Notes: a model not told the origin generated them from the sequence alone. DNA of 64,000 nt from Paenibacillus sp. BIHB 4019 (GCF_002741035.1 NZ_CP016808.1:1612001-1676000), one strand, 5' to 3'. Numbered from the stretch's first letter, positions 18,279 through 27,721 are shown. Numbers and translations are program-made.

Positions 18279-18848
18279 ATGTGGGTTTATGAGAAAAAGC
18301 TCCAGTACCCTGTTCGGGTTAGCAAATGCGATCCTCGAATGGCGCGTTATCTCGCCGAACAATACGGCGGCGCGGACGGCGAGCTGGCGGCGGCACTTCG
18401 TTATTTGAATCAACGCTATACGATTCCAAGCAAGGTCATTGGCTTGCTAACGGATATCGGCACAGAGGAATTTGCGCATTTAGAGATGATTGCTACAATG
18501 ATCTATAAACTGACCAAGGATGCCACTCCTGAGCAGCTTGAAGAGGCTGGGCTGGGGCCGCATTATGCGAGCCATGACAGCGCGCTGTTTTACAACAATG
18601 CCTCGGGCGTTCCTTTCACAGCCGCCTACATACAGGCCAAGGGCGATCCGCTTGCGGATTTATACGAGGATATTGCGGCTGAGGAGAAGGCGCGGGCCAC
18701 CTATCAGTGGCTCATCGATATGACCGACGACGTCGATTTGCAGGACAGCCTGAAGTTTTTACGCGAGCGGGAAATTGTCCATGCGCTGCGCTTCAAGGAA
18801 GCGGTCGAAATTATTAAGGAGGATCGGGATCAGAAGAAGGTTTATTGA
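18279..18848 (+). CDS. cotJC: Spore coat protein CotJC, manganese-catalase fold
   Basis: 189 residues, the usual CotJC length. It is a ferritin-like four-helix bundle of the Mn-catalase family with metal-ligand type motifs IGTEEFAHLEMIATMI and DIAAEEKARATYQ ... REREIVHALRFKEA. It locates to the spore coat and, by family, removes peroxide. ATG 18279 lies ten bases after GGAGG; another ATG at 18274 is in a different frame. Last gene of cotJABC, followed by a strong terminator. Confidence 0.94.
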   Translation: MWVYEKKLQYPVRVSKCDPRMARYLAEQYGGADGELAAALRYLNQRYTIPSKVIGLLTDIGTEEFAHLEMIATMIYKLTKDATPEQLEEAGLGPHYASHDSALFYNNASGVPFTAAYIQAKGDPLADLYEDIAAEEKARATYQWLIDMTDDVDLQDSLKFLREREIVHALRFKEAVEIIKEDRDQKKVY

Positions 18849-18857
18849 GGAAGGGAC

Positions 18858-18909
18858 AAAAAAGGAGTAAGGCAGCCATCTTCTGTTGGCTGCTTTGCTC
18901 CTTTTTTTT
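18858..18909 (+). terminator. Rho-independent terminator of cotJABC
   Basis: AAAGGAGTAAGGCAGCCA pairs with TGGCTGCTTTGCTCCTTT, with an eight-T tract. The right arm resembles the terminator at 31061-31107. Confidence 0.92.
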
Positions 18910-19215
18910 AATTCAGATTTGTCGAAATGCCCGGTCCGTCTCTCTCTAAATGACATTTCCCCTTATAATGCTTAATTACGGCTATCGGCCCAGAGGAATT
19001 GGCACATCACCCCTAGAGCTGTTAGCGGGATCGTCTGCATCATCAATTTCCCCACTTGCGTTGCTATTTGTTCCGTCCTGCCATTCAACCTGTAAATATC
19101 ATGTTACCAGTGATTCCTCTTATCAAATTTGATATGATAGGGAAGAATCAGATATGAAACGAGTTCTAATAAGTTCAAAGCCCGCTTTCATTTGTTTATA
19201 AAGGAGGATGTTAGG
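18910..19215 (+). other. Noncoding region upstream of AraC-family gene with palindrome
   Basis: No credible ORF. TATCAAATTTGATA (19121-19134) is a perfect 14-bp palindrome overlapping TATGAT (19133-19138), a possible -10, so it may be an operator for the regulator that follows. Nothing else stands out. Confidence 0.45.
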
Positions 19216-20130
19216 ATGGGAAACGAAATCGAAAATCTATATTCAAGCGTAAATCGATTTGCGATAACGGACGGCATCAACCGAACCATTGTCCCCTACC
19301 TTGAGATTCATAGTTATCGCGAGCAGGATATTATCATACCCGATACGCCAAATCCGTTTATCTATCTAGTTGTAAACGGTACTATGCGCCTCCACTTTGC
19401 TACTGGGGTATCCGATTACGCTCCCGGACAATATCTTATATCCGCCATAGACAGTCCCAAATCCGGAATGGCTTTGTCTGCTTCACAGTCTTCACCATTC
19501 CTTGCTCTATATATCGAATTTTCTGTAGATGATATCGTGTCCGTCATGCTGGATATGGAAGCTGATTTTATGGGGAAAATATTCGAGAAAGAAATGGCGT
19601 CAAAAATCCAGCCCCATGATGACTATAAACTTCTGGATGTCATAATGCGCCTTCTAAACATAAATGAAAAACCAGATGAAATGGCATTTATGACCAAACA
19701 TTTAAAGCGTGAAATCATCTTAAATCTAATTACCGGCCCTTATGGAAAAACGTTTGCCCAAAGTATCGTCAAAATCCAGCAGGCAGGCGATATTTATTAT
19801 ACAAATAGCTGGATTAAGCAGCATTATAAAGATACGTTTACCGTAGAAGATCTCGCCGAACAAAGCAATATGAGCGTATCCAGCTTTCATCAAAAATTCA
19901 AGAGCGCCGTGGGCATGGGGCCGCTGCAATGTCAAAAAAAGCTCCGGCTGATGGAAGCACGGCAATTAATGCTGGATAAGACTTTAAATGTAACGGATGC
20001 GGCAATGGAAGTCGGGTACGAAAGCTTGTCCCATTTCAACAGAGATTATCGGCGACTGTTTGGTCTGTCACCACAGAAAGACATTCAAGAAATACGCAAT
20101 TGTTTATACACAAAAGCACAATTCGACTAA
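19216..20130 (+). CDS. AraC-family transcriptional regulator (AraC_N type)
   Basis: 304 residues. The N-terminal half (to about 190) is the AraC_N cupin-like domain seen in regulators beside dehydrogenases (IIPDTPNPFIYLVVNGTMRL ... FLALYIEFSVDDI). C-terminal HTH pair: FTVEDLAEQSNMSVSSFHQKF and LNVTDAAMEVGYESLSHFNRDYRRLFGLSP. Start ATG 19216 is set by AAGGAGG eight bases upstream; the frame also opens at TTG 19192, before that site. Convergent with the alcohol dehydrogenase gene. In related bacteria such regulators often control the neighbouring dehydrogenase; here that is inference. Confidence 0.9.
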   Translation: MGNEIENLYSSVNRFAITDGINRTIVPYLEIHSYREQDIIIPDTPNPFIYLVVNGTMRLHFATGVSDYAPGQYLISAIDSPKSGMALSASQSSPFLALYIEFSVDDIVSVMLDMEADFMGKIFEKEMASKIQPHDDYKLLDVIMRLLNINEKPDEMAFMTKHLKREIILNLITGPYGKTFAQSIVKIQQAGDIYYTNSWIKQHYKDTFTVEDLAEQSNMSVSSFHQKFKSAVGMGPLQCQKKLRLMEARQLMLDKTLNVTDAAMEVGYESLSHFNRDYRRLFGLSPQKDIQEIRNCLYTKAQFD

Positions 20131-20158
20131 AGGTCAAATTGTGCTTTTTATTATTTTC
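20112..20158 (+). terminator. Rho-independent terminator overlapping the AraC gene end
   Basis: AAAAGCACAATT pairs with AATTGTGCTTTT followed by TATTATTTT. The left arm is inside the last codons of the regulator gene. Confidence 0.85.
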
Positions 20159-20164
20159 GCCCCA

Positions 20165-21127
20165 TTACTTAGACATGCTTATTACGGCACGGAATTTCGT
20201 CTTTGCAGACATCATTTTTTCATAAGCTTCTTGAGCGCGTTCCAAAGGAAAAACTTCAATCATAGGCCGTACATCGGTCAGTATGCTAAATTGAATGGTT
20301 GCTTCAAGCTCCTTCGCTTGTCCGGTAAACGTGCCTCGAACCGTGTTTGGACCTTTCAGAAAATCCATCGCAGACCATTCCAGAGGCTCGTCTGAAACGG
20401 CAGCAATAATAAGTTCACCGCCCGTACCCAAGCCGCCAACCAAGGAAGCGATCACTTTTGCGTTAGGCGCTGTAGCGACAATGACTTTTGCGCCTCCTAA
20501 TGCTTTCAAGGCTTCAGCCGGATCTTCCTTATCAGCATCGATATAGTGATGCGCCCCAAGCTCAAGTGCCAATTCCTCTTTATCCTGGCCGCGAGAAATC
20601 GCAACCGTCTGGAAGCCTGCTTTTTTTGCGTACTGTACTGCAAGATGGCCAAGCCCGCCAATGCCGGAAATCGCTACAAGGTCACCCAGGCGCGCCGCGC
20701 TGTTCCGCAATGCACTGAACACGGTTTCTCCAGCGCACAACAGCGGCGCCGCTTCTTCTGGTGAAATTTCCTCCGGAATAACAATGAGAGCATCTTCAAA
20801 AGCAACCATATATTCAGCGTATCCGCCATCCATCGTAAGGGCTGTCACATGATTATGCCCTCCATTCCATCCGATACCAACGCGCTGTCCAATTTTCCAT
20901 TTTGTTGAGCCCGGTGCTAATTTCTCTACGATACCGACAACTTCGTGGCCTGGAATCCGCGGATACTGTGAGGATGCGCCTTCGATTACCTTCGCTTCCC
21001 CGTGACATACTCCGCATGCTTCAACACGAAGAAGCACTTGTCCTTCTCCGGGCTGCGGCACAGGAATTTCAACCAGCTTCATTGGCTCTCCCTTGGCGGG
21101 AACTTGTATGGCTTTCATCATATTCAT
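20165..21127 (-). CDS. Zinc-dependent alcohol dehydrogenase lacking the structural-zinc lobe
   Basis: Medium-chain alcohol dehydrogenase of 320 residues, about 20 shorter than relatives. The catalytic-zinc ligands are present (C41 in CGVCHGE, H61 in PGHE, C131 in APLLCAGE), as is the NAD-binding motif GIGGLGHLAVQYA. The four-cysteine structural-zinc loop expected between GWNGG and the next strand is absent: the sequence runs GWNGGHNHVTALTMDGGYAEY (87 on) with no cysteine there. The frame is intact across the gap. AGGAGG stands nine bases before ATG 21127. Convergent with the AraC gene. It could still be a catalytically active reductase of altered oligomeric state; that is inference. Confidence 0.9.
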   Translation of the reverse strand: MNMMKAIQVPAKGEPMKLVEIPVPQPGEGQVLLRVEACGVCHGEAKVIEGASSQYPRIPGHEVVGIVEKLAPGSTKWKIGQRVGIGWNGGHNHVTALTMDGGYAEYMVAFEDALIVIPEEISPEEAAPLLCAGETVFSALRNSAARLGDLVAISGIGGLGHLAVQYAKKAGFQTVAISRGQDKEELALELGAHHYIDADKEDPAEALKALGGAKVIVATAPNAKVIASLVGGLGTGGELIIAAVSDEPLEWSAMDFLKGPNTVRGTFTGQAKELEATIQFSILTDVRPMIEVFPLERAQEAYEKMMSAKTKFRAVISMSK

Positions 21128-21269
21128 ATATATTGCCTCCTATAGTTTTGTTTCATGCTTGCTCTACATCATTATTTTTGCAAAAATCACAGCAGGAGGC
21201 TTGCTCATTTCTACGAATTGTTTGCCCGATTCTACATGCTTAACAAACTCAAAGCGTGAATCGTTTTAG

Positions 21270-21602
21270 GCTTTATGCAGTAGTAACGACGGAGGCTCTA
21301 ACCATTCAAAAAAATCGAAAAACTCACTCCTTATACTTGAAGCTTTCGTTGTTGCAAAACATGATTTGGAAGGACGCAAGAAAATTCTGCTTGCATTAGA
21401 CATAGAAAATCCTGAGTTACATTCCAAATTAGAATCGATAATTGCTCAAACAGCTGAAGACATTCTACGGGCTAATAAATATGATTTGCACTGGCTGGAT
21501 GTAAGGAACATTTCCGAAACTAGAGCGTGTATGCACACGCAAGCGAGCTGGTTTCCGATAAAAACCAGCGTTCAAACGTCTTCCCTCTGCTGCCGGGAAT
21601 AG
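21270..21602 (+). pseudogene. Possible gene remnant (unrecognised protein fragment)
   Basis: An open frame without a start codon or ribosome site encodes a plausible globular fragment: SLLILEAFVVAKHDLEGRK, then ILLALDIENPELHSKLESII, then AQTAEDILRANKYDLHWLDV. Amphipathic beta-alpha alternation suggests a former protein domain, faintly like the C-terminal part of SseB-type proteins, but I do not claim identity. Beyond about 21525 the frame becomes cysteine- and serine-rich and looks non-coding. It lies in a gene-poor stretch next to a repeat element, consistent with decay. Confidence 0.35.
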
Positions 21603-21704
21603 CACAACTTATAAATATGAAAAATGTGAACCTACGTACCAAAAGTCTGCTTCATGCTCTTCGTTTCTGGGGCTTGCTTCCTGCACAAAGACATTTAGAC
21701 AGAC

Positions 21705-21892
21705 TTGGCGGACACAGAAACCGCTATTTTAATCGAATCATGGGCTACGACAGAGGCTGCGGACTCAGGGGCCGCTAATGCGCTGCACATCGTCATTTTG
21801 AGAGGATTATTAAGGCAATAGCGGATCTCCTGTCCGCTTAATGCCCGAAAGGGAATCAAAAGCCAGATTAACGGAAACTCAGTCCGCCAAAA
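21705..21892. repeat. Four-unit nested repeat element
   Basis: Four related units of about 22-26 bases with the pattern GCGGAC-N8-CCGCTA: 21705-21730 and 21758-21781 on the plus strand, 21815-21845 and 21868-21892 on the minus strand. The outer units give TTGGCGGAC and GTCCGCCAA as terminal inverted repeats, so the 188-base element can fold into nested stems. No coding capacity. It looks like a small non-autonomous repeat or structured RNA element. Confidence 0.6.
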
Positions 21893-22073
21893 AAGGAATT
21901 CGCTTCCAAAACTGCGCGTTCTCAGCCACAGTGCTCACTGCAACTGTGCTCTCAGCAACATTTGCATGCTGTGGTTCCTTAAGCCTTGAATGGTCCGAAG
22001 AGCTTTGCCTCGAATAATCACTTAACAAGGAGCAGCAGAAGGGCTCCCGTTTGCATACACACCCTAGAGCAAA

Positions 22074-22104
22074 AGAAAAAGGCCGGAGGTTCACCTCCGG
22101 CCTT
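22074..22104 (-). terminator. Rho-independent terminator of araBDA
   Basis: AAGGCCGGAGG (22079-22089) pairs perfectly with CCTCCGGCCTT (22094-22104) around a four-base loop. Minus-strand reading then gives TTTTTCTTTT. It lies 37 bases past the araA stop. Confidence 0.93.
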
Positions 22105-22140
22105 AAGGAAAAAGCTTATTTGTTTAAGCGTACAGCGGTG

Positions 22141-23565
22141 TTACTTAATTACAACGTACTCCAGGTTCACAAGTTTAGCATAAGTCACGATTTGGTCTGT
22201 CGTCAGGTTCAAGGAAACGACAGTATGATGGCCGCCGCCATTCTCAATCCAAGCTTTTACGCCATCCTGGAAGTTCGGCTTAACCGTCCACAGCACACGA
22301 GCTACAGGGAGCTTAGGAGCTGGAACCGTTGGCTCGAATGCGGAAACCTCGTTGATTAACAGCTTGTAATGGGTGCCGAAATCCGCCATGGAGACGACGA
22401 CGCCTTCGCCAGCTTTGCCGTCGAATATGAGACGCGCTGGATCCTCGCGATCGCCAATACCCAATGGGGAAACGATGATGGTTGGTTTGTTGCTGGCCAA
22501 AGTCGGATCTACTTCGAGCATATGAGATTGCAGAATGGCTTCTTGCCCAGCTGCCATTTCATACGTGTAATCTTCCATAAAGCCTGTATTTTGGTTATGG
22601 CTCATCACTTTCAGCAAGCGATCAAGCGCAGCCGTCTTCCAGTCGCCTTCACCGGCAAAGCCGTAGCCTTGCGCCATCAGGCGTTGGACAGCCAGACCCG
22701 GAAGCTGCTTCATCCCATGCAAATCCTCGAAGTTCGTAGTGAAGGCATTGTAGCCTTTCTCTTCAAAGAAACGTTTCATCGCGATTTCATAGCTCGCTTG
22801 TACTCTTACGCTAGCTTCCCAAGACTCTTTGCTGCTCGTGCCATAATCAAATGTATATAGCTCCGCATACAGCCCCATCAGATCGTCGATTTCTTGCTCT
22901 GTAACAGCATTCACGTATTGTACGAGGTCGCCGATACCGTAATAATCTACCGTCCAACCGAATTGAATTTGGGCTTCGACTTTATCTCCATCCGTAACGC
23001 CGACGTTGCGCATATTGTCGCCAAAACGAGCAACCTTGATATTAAAGCTTTCGTTATAGGCAACTGCTACGTCCATCCAGTCGGCAATTTGCTGATGCAC
23101 TTCCGGACGCTCCCAGTAGCCTACGACGATTTTATTTTGCTTCTTCAGACGGGCATTGATGAAGCCGTATTCGCGGTCACCATGAGCGGCCTGGTTCAGG
23201 TTCATGAAGTCCATATCGATCGTGGCCCAAGGAATGCTTTCGTTGTATTGAGTTGCCAAGTGAAGCAGCGGCTTTTGCAGCAATTTCGTGCCGCGAATCC
23301 ACATTTTCGCAGGCGAGAACGTGTGCATCCACGTAATGACGCCCGCCACCTCGTCGCGATAGTTGACTTCTTTCATAATGCTTGTGATTTTATCTGCGCT
23401 GACAGCCAGATCCTGCAATACAACCGGGTAAGGCAACACACCGCTTGCATTCAAGGCATCCGTCATCGTCTGAGCATGTGCTTTCACTTCAGCCAATGCT
23501 TCTTCCCCATACAGGTTTTGAGAACCTACGACAAACCAAAACTCTTTAGCTAATGTTACTGACAT
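22141..23565 (-). CDS. araA: L-arabinose isomerase
   Basis: Converts L-arabinose to L-ribulose in the cytoplasm, first step of arabinose use. 474 residues, the normal length. N-terminus [19 protein letters not shown] is diagnostic, as are [15 protein letters not shown], the Glu-containing [20 protein letters not shown], and [10 protein letters not shown] near the end with the metal-site histidines. ATG 23565 follows AGAGGA by about eight bases; the in-frame ATG 23574 directly abuts that site. Third gene of araBDA, 42 bases after araD, before a strong terminator. Confidence 0.97.
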   Translation of the reverse strand: MSVTLAKEFWFVVGSQNLYGEEALAEVKAHAQTMTDALNASGVLPYPVVLQDLAVSADKITSIMKEVNYRDEVAGVITWMHTFSPAKMWIRGTKLLQKPLLHLATQYNESIPWATIDMDFMNLNQAAHGDREYGFINARLKKQNKIVVGYWERPEVHQQIADWMDVAVAYNESFNIKVARFGDNMRNVGVTDGDKVEAQIQFGWTVDYYGIGDLVQYVNAVTEQEIDDLMGLYAELYTFDYGTSSKESWEASVRVQASYEIAMKRFFEEKGYNAFTTNFEDLHGMKQLPGLAVQRLMAQGYGFAGEGDWKTAALDRLLKVMSHNQNTGFMEDYTYEMAAGQEAILQSHMLEVDPTLASNKPTIIVSPLGIGDREDPARLIFDGKAGEGVVVSMADFGTHYKLLINEVSAFEPTVPAPKLPVARVLWTVKPNFQDGVKAWIENGGGHHTVVSLNLTTDQIVTYAKLVNLEYVVIK

Positions 23566-23607
23566 ACCGATCATCCTCTTTTCTAATTTTAGTCGTGGAT
23601 AAAATGA

Positions 23608-24303
23608 TTATTTCTGTCCGTAATAAGCGTCTTTCCCATGTTTGCGCAAATAATGTTTGTCCAAAATGCCTTGCGGCAGTTCTTTGGCAAAATGATTCAA
23701 TTGCCGCGCGTACAAGTTCATTTTGCAAACTTCCTCCAGCACGACGCTGTTCACGACTGCCGATTTGGCATCCTTGCCCCACGTAAACGGTGCGTGGCCA
23801 TGGAGAAGGACGGCCGGTATCGCCATGACATCCAACCCGCGCTGCTCGAAAGTTTCAATGATGACACGTCCCGTTTCGGCCTCGTAACCCCGGTCAATCT
23901 CCCCTTGATTCAGGAAACGGGCACAAGGCACCGCTCCATAAAAGGTATCCGCATGCGTCGTTCCCATGACCGGCACATCAAGTCCTGCTTGTGCCCAAAT
24001 CGTTGCCCATGTGGAGTGGGTATGCACGATGCCGCCGATCTCTGAGTAATGTTTATACAATACGGCATGAGTCGCGGTATCGGAGGAAGGTCTTAGCTCT
24101 CCCTCAACCACATTGCCATCAAGATCGACAACGACCATATCGCTCGCCTTCATCTTGTCATAACTGACTCCGCTTGGTTTGATGACGAAGAGGCCGCTTT
24201 CCCGGTCAATGGCGCTTACATTGCCCCATGTAAATTTTACGAGTCCATGCTTCGGCAATTCCAGATTCGCCTCAAATACCTCTTCTTTCAGCTGTTCTAA
24301 CAT
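23608..24303 (-). CDS. araD: L-ribulose-5-phosphate 4-epimerase
   Basis: Class II aldolase-fold epimerase of 231 residues that turns L-ribulose 5-phosphate into D-xylulose 5-phosphate. Zinc-site histidines appear in GGIVHTHSTWATIWAQAG and VLLHGHAPFTWGKDA; LVKFTWGNVSAIDRESGLFVI is the substrate-binding N-terminal block. The ribosome site GGGAGGG lies inside the end of araB, whose stop is two bases upstream, so the genes are tightly coupled. Middle gene of araBDA. Confidence 0.96.
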   Translation of the reverse strand: MLEQLKEEVFEANLELPKHGLVKFTWGNVSAIDRESGLFVIKPSGVSYDKMKASDMVVVDLDGNVVEGELRPSSDTATHAVLYKHYSEIGGIVHTHSTWATIWAQAGLDVPVMGTTHADTFYGAVPCARFLNQGEIDRGYEAETGRVIIETFEQRGLDVMAIPAVLLHGHAPFTWGKDAKSAVVNSVVLEEVCKMNLYARQLNHFAKELPQGILDKHYLRKHGKDAYYGQK

Positions 24304-24305
24304 CG

Positions 24306-25922
24306 CTAGTCCCTCCCGTTCTCTATCAGATGGTCTACAGCAGCCTGCTCAATGGCCAGCCCATTCCGGTAGCGTTCCATAAATACTTCAAAACCCGACA
24401 CATCGGATGGGTCTGGGGCAATTTCCTGCCCTTCCACATCTTTAAAGACCTTCTGTTCAAGGAAGTCGTCCAGGCTCTCCTGCTGATCCTTGTTGATCAG
24501 ATAAGAAGCCAGAAGCGCCATTCCCCACGCCCCGCCTTCGCCGGCTGTAGACATGACGGAAATCGGAACGTTCATCGCCGCGGCTACCATTTTTTGTCCG
24601 ACGACAGGGGTTTTAAATAAACCGCCGTGAGCCAAAATGCTGTCAATGGCGACTTGCTCGTTTTCTGTCAAAATGTCCATGCCGAGCTTGAGTGCTCCGA
24701 AAGCTGTGAACAGATGGGTGCGCATGAAATTAGCCAGAGTGAAGCTGCTCTCAGGCGAGCGCACGAATAGCGGACGGCCTTTTTCAATTCCGGTAATGTT
24801 TTCGCCTGAGTAATAACCGTAGCTCAGCAAACCGCCGCCATCCGGGTCGGCCTCCAAAGCTTTATTAAACATGACGCTGAACAATTTTGCGTTATCCGCT
24901 TCATAACCCATGGCTACAGAAAATTCGCGGAACAATCCCATCCATGCGTTGATATCGCTTGAGCAGTTGTTGGCATGCACCATGCCAACCGGACTCCCGT
25001 CTGGCGTCGTGACCATATCGATTTCCGGATAGACCTTGGATAATTCCTTCTCCAGCACAATCATCGCAAAAACGGAGGTACCTACAGAGATGTTCCCCGT
25101 ACGCTTTCTTACGCTATTCGTGGCAACCATGCCTGTCCCAGCATCACCTTCCGGAGGACAAAGCAAAATGCCTGGCTGCAAATCCAGTGACGGGTCCAAA
25201 ATGCGGGCTCCCGCCTCCGTCAATTGACCAGCTTGCTCGCCTGAAAGGAGAACTTTCGGAAGAAGATCCTCAAGCTTCCAAGGATAGCCGCCTGCCGAGA
25301 TCAGTTCATCGAATTGCTTAACCATCAGTGGATGGTAATTATGAGTCGATTCGTCAATAGGGAAAATACCAGAGGCATCCCCAATACCAATCGCTTTATT
25401 GCCAGTTAGCAGCCAGTGAATGTAACCGGCCAATGTCGTCACAAAATCAATACGAGGCACATGCTCCTCTTTGTTTAATATCGCTTGATACAGATGGGCA
25501 ATGCTCCAGCGCTCAGGAATATTGAATTGGAACTTGTCCGTCAGTTCCCTTGCTGCCTCGCCGGTTGTAGCATTGCGCCAAGTCCGGAACGGTACAAGCA
25601 GTTCACCCGTGCTATCGAACGCCATATAGCCGTGCATCATAGCGGAAAACCCGATCGAACCCACGGTCTTAAGGGTGACCTCGTATTTGCGCTCCACTTC
25701 TTGCTTCATTTCGCGATAAGCCGTTTGGAGGCCGGTGAGGATATCCTCTTGGCTGTATGTCCAAAATCCGTCTTTCAATTGGTTTTCCCATTCATAGCTT
25801 CCTGACGCGATGGTCTCAAAACGATGATCGATCAATACCGCTTTAATCCGCGTAGATCCAAATTCGATCCCCAGCGAAGTTTCTCCCTTAGTTATCGCTT
25901 CTTTCAACTCTACATGATTCAT
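24306..25922 (-). CDS. araB: Ribulokinase
   Basis: FGGY-family kinase that phosphorylates L-ribulose, second step of arabinose use. About 538 residues: N-terminal ATPase fold [30 protein letters not shown], and the C-terminal half with [28 protein letters not shown] and [17 protein letters not shown]. Start is either ATG 25922 or GTG 25928, two codons upstream and better spaced from GAGAGGGG. First gene of araBDA, with about 180 bases of leader from the promoter at 26113-26141. Confidence 0.94.
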   Translation of the reverse strand: MNHVELKEAITKGETSLGIEFGSTRIKAVLIDHRFETIASGSYEWENQLKDGFWTYSQEDILTGLQTAYREMKQEVERKYEVTLKTVGSIGFSAMMHGYMAFDSTGELLVPFRTWRNATTGEAARELTDKFQFNIPERWSIAHLYQAILNKEEHVPRIDFVTTLAGYIHWLLTGNKAIGIGDASGIFPIDESTHNYHPLMVKQFDELISAGGYPWKLEDLLPKVLLSGEQAGQLTEAGARILDPSLDLQPGILLCPPEGDAGTGMVATNSVRKRTGNISVGTSVFAMIVLEKELSKVYPEIDMVTTPDGSPVGMVHANNCSSDINAWMGLFREFSVAMGYEADNAKLFSVMFNKALEADPDGGGLLSYGYYSGENITGIEKGRPLFVRSPESSFTLANFMRTHLFTAFGALKLGMDILTENEQVAIDSILAHGGLFKTPVVGQKMVAAAMNVPISVMSTAGEGGAWGMALLASYLINKDQQESLDDFLEQKVFKDVEGQEIAPDPSDVSGFEVFMERYRNGLAIEQAAVDHLIENGRD

Positions 25923-26083
25923 GATCACGCATGTCCCCTCTCTGTTCGCGGTTTTTAAACCTGAAGGATGGAAAATAAAGTGAATGTGACACCTCATAAT
26001 AACGGGTCTATGTTGTTTCGTATAATAGCTGCTCCTAATTAAATGGTACACCTCTTGAAGAGAAGCGTAACGATTTAATCAAA

Positions 26084-26097
26084 AGAAGGCGCTTTCC
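26084..26097 (-). promoter_or_regulatory. Probable cre site (CcpA) in the araBDA leader
   Basis: Minus-strand GGAAAGCGCCTTCT differs at three positions from TGAAAGCGCTTTCA. It lies about 15-30 bases downstream of the -10, where CcpA usually blocks elongation or initiation of arabinose operons. Confidence 0.5.
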
Positions 26098-26112
26098 ATT
26101 AGTGACAGCCTT

Positions 26113-26141
26113 AGTATATTTTTTGTACGTACATTTGTCAA
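26113..26141 (-). promoter_or_regulatory. araBDA promoter with AraR operator in the spacer
   Basis: On the minus strand TTGACA (26141-26136), a 17-base spacer and TATACT (26118-26113), near-perfect sigma-A. The operator TTTTGTACGTACATTT (26121-26136) fills the spacer and matches the AraR consensus ATTTGTnCGTACAAAT closely, so bound AraR would exclude polymerase. Confidence 0.88.
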
Positions 26142-26284
26142 TACAAACAAATAGTTATACTTACAACGACGCACTCTCCTCTTAATCCTTGGAGTTAGCG
26201 TCCTCTTATTAGGCATTTCCCCAGGCGAAATCCAAGTAAAAAGCATGGAATTAACCCATTTATTTCGTGAAAAATGGTACTGCA

Positions 26285-26326
26285 TTTTCATTCGCTGCAA
26301 TTCATGTTAGAATGTGTACGTACAAC
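26285..26326 (+). promoter_or_regulatory. araR promoter with AraR operator (autoregulation)
   Basis: AATGTGTACGTACAAC (26311-26326) is a second GTACGTAC-centred AraR site. It overlaps a possible -10 TAGAAT (26309-26314) with TTTTCA 17 bases upstream. It lies about 190 bp from the araBDA operator, a spacing that would permit looping. Confidence 0.7.
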
Positions 26327-26357
26327 TTTCTGAACAACGATGAAAGAAGTGGATTGC

Positions 26358-27449
26358 GTGAAGCCAAAGTATCAGATCATCATTGATGATATAAAAAGCA
26401 ATATCCTGTCCGGAACGTACAAAGCAGGAGAGCAAATTTCTACAGAGTCTGCTTTGCAGAGCAGTTATAATGTTAGCCGCCAGACGGTTCGGAAGGCTAT
26501 TTTGGAGCTGTCCAATGAAGGATTCCTAAGAAGCGAAAAAGGATCTGGGACGTATGTCAGCAGCCAATACCGGTCCAGATCGGGCGGGAATGCCGCTAAA
26601 AAAACGATTGGCGTCATCACCACCTATATCTCGGATTACATCTTCCCCTCTATTATCCGTGGTATTGAAGGCCGATTGAATGAAGACAACTATTCGTTAC
26701 TGTTAGCCAGTACAAATAATGATATTATGCAGGAAAAGAAAGCGCTGGAAATGATGCTGTCCTATGGCGTGGACGGTCTCATTATTGAGCCGACTAAAAG
26801 CAATTTATACAACCCCAATATTGCTTATTACCTGTCCTTCAAGGAGCAGGAAGTTCCGTTCACCATGATTAACGCCTTCTATGAAGAGCTGGAGGTCCCT
26901 TTCTTCTGTTTGGATGACGTGCAGTCCAGCTATCTCGCAACCCGGGAACTCATTGCGAAAGGTCATTCCCAGATCGGCATTATCGCGAAAATGGATGATC
27001 TGCAAGGAAAATATCGCATGAAGGGATATATTAAGGCACTTGGGGAAGCCAAATTGCGGTTTCATCCCGAGCAAGTGCTTTCCTTCGACACGGCGACGAA
27101 GCCGAACCTCTCCACCAGCTTGGAGGAGTTCCTAAACGACAACAGGGATGTTCTGACTGCGCTTGTTTGCTACAACGACGAGGTAGGGCTGGAAGTCGTA
27201 CATGCCTGCAGAAAACTGGGGATATCCATTCCAGATGAATTATCCATCATTGGCCAGGACAATTCGTATATCGCCAAAAATGCGAATATCAAGCTGACGA
27301 CACTGACGCACCCCCAAGAACAAATGGGACGGGACGCAGCAGACTGGGTCATTAAAAATTTGCAAGGAAAAAAAGACCTGCCCGTGAGCACCTACTACCA
27401 ACCCGTGTTAGTTGAAGGTGAAACCGTAAAAGAGATTGAAGTAGAGTAA
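26358..27449 (+). CDS. araR: Arabinose operon repressor AraR (GntR-type HTH fused to LacI-type sensor)
   Basis: About 363 residues. GntR winged helix (1-70: PKYQIIIDDIKSNILSGTY ... VSRQTVRKAILELSNEGFL), then a periplasmic-binding-protein-like effector domain typical of AraR (KKTIGVITTYISDYIFPSII, DGLIIEPTKSNLYNPNI, CYNDEVGLEVV). By family it binds L-arabinose and leaves its operators. I prefer GTG 26358: it gives the VKPKY N-terminus matching B. subtilis AraR and has AGTGG upstream; ATG 26340 has no ribosome site. Divergent from araBDA, with two AraR operators between. Confidence 0.95.
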   Translation: MKPKYQIIIDDIKSNILSGTYKAGEQISTESALQSSYNVSRQTVRKAILELSNEGFLRSEKGSGTYVSSQYRSRSGGNAAKKTIGVITTYISDYIFPSIIRGIEGRLNEDNYSLLLASTNNDIMQEKKALEMMLSYGVDGLIIEPTKSNLYNPNIAYYLSFKEQEVPFTMINAFYEELEVPFFCLDDVQSSYLATRELIAKGHSQIGIIAKMDDLQGKYRMKGYIKALGEAKLRFHPEQVLSFDTATKPNLSTSLEEFLNDNRDVLTALVCYNDEVGLEVVHACRKLGISIPDELSIIGQDNSYIAKNANIKLTTLTHPQEQMGRDAADWVIKNLQGKKDLPVSTYYQPVLVEGETVKEIEVE

Positions 27450-27504
27450 TTTCTTATAATTTGGTTCAACTTAAAGGTTTTGGATCTATCAGCGAAAAAG
27501 AAAA

Positions 27505-27529
27505 AAGGAGCCGCCGCGGCAAGCTCCTT
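27505..27529 (+). terminator. Possible terminator after araR
   Basis: AAGGAGC pairs with GCTCCTT around an 11-base GC-rich loop, preceded by an A-tract but with little T-tract. Weak; only a candidate. Confidence 0.35.
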
Positions 27530-27580
27530 CGTTACGCTTATATTGCTGCCGGAAGTACCTCAGGCATCACGTTGTTCATT

Positions 27581-27622
27581 TTTAGACATCCGTTGGTCCT
27601 GCTCATAAATGCTGATGTCTAA
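27581..27622. repeat. Inverted repeat between araR and the reductase gene
   Basis: TTTAGACATC (27581-27590) and GATGTCTAAA (27613-27622) are perfect 10-bp arms, 22 bases apart, in the convergent gap. Could be a weak bidirectional terminator or a decayed element. Confidence 0.4.
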
Positions 27623-27721
27623 ATCTGGAACGGCCTACACACGTTTCATCCCCGAATATCGACAATTCTACTATTTCCTCATTTTTCTATCCAGCGTTCA
27701 TCACCTGATCTATAAATGCCC

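Noticed and set aside
22894..23553. 219-codon plus-strand ORF opposite araA
   Set aside because: Shadow of a highly conserved isomerase gene, without domain-like pattern or start signal.
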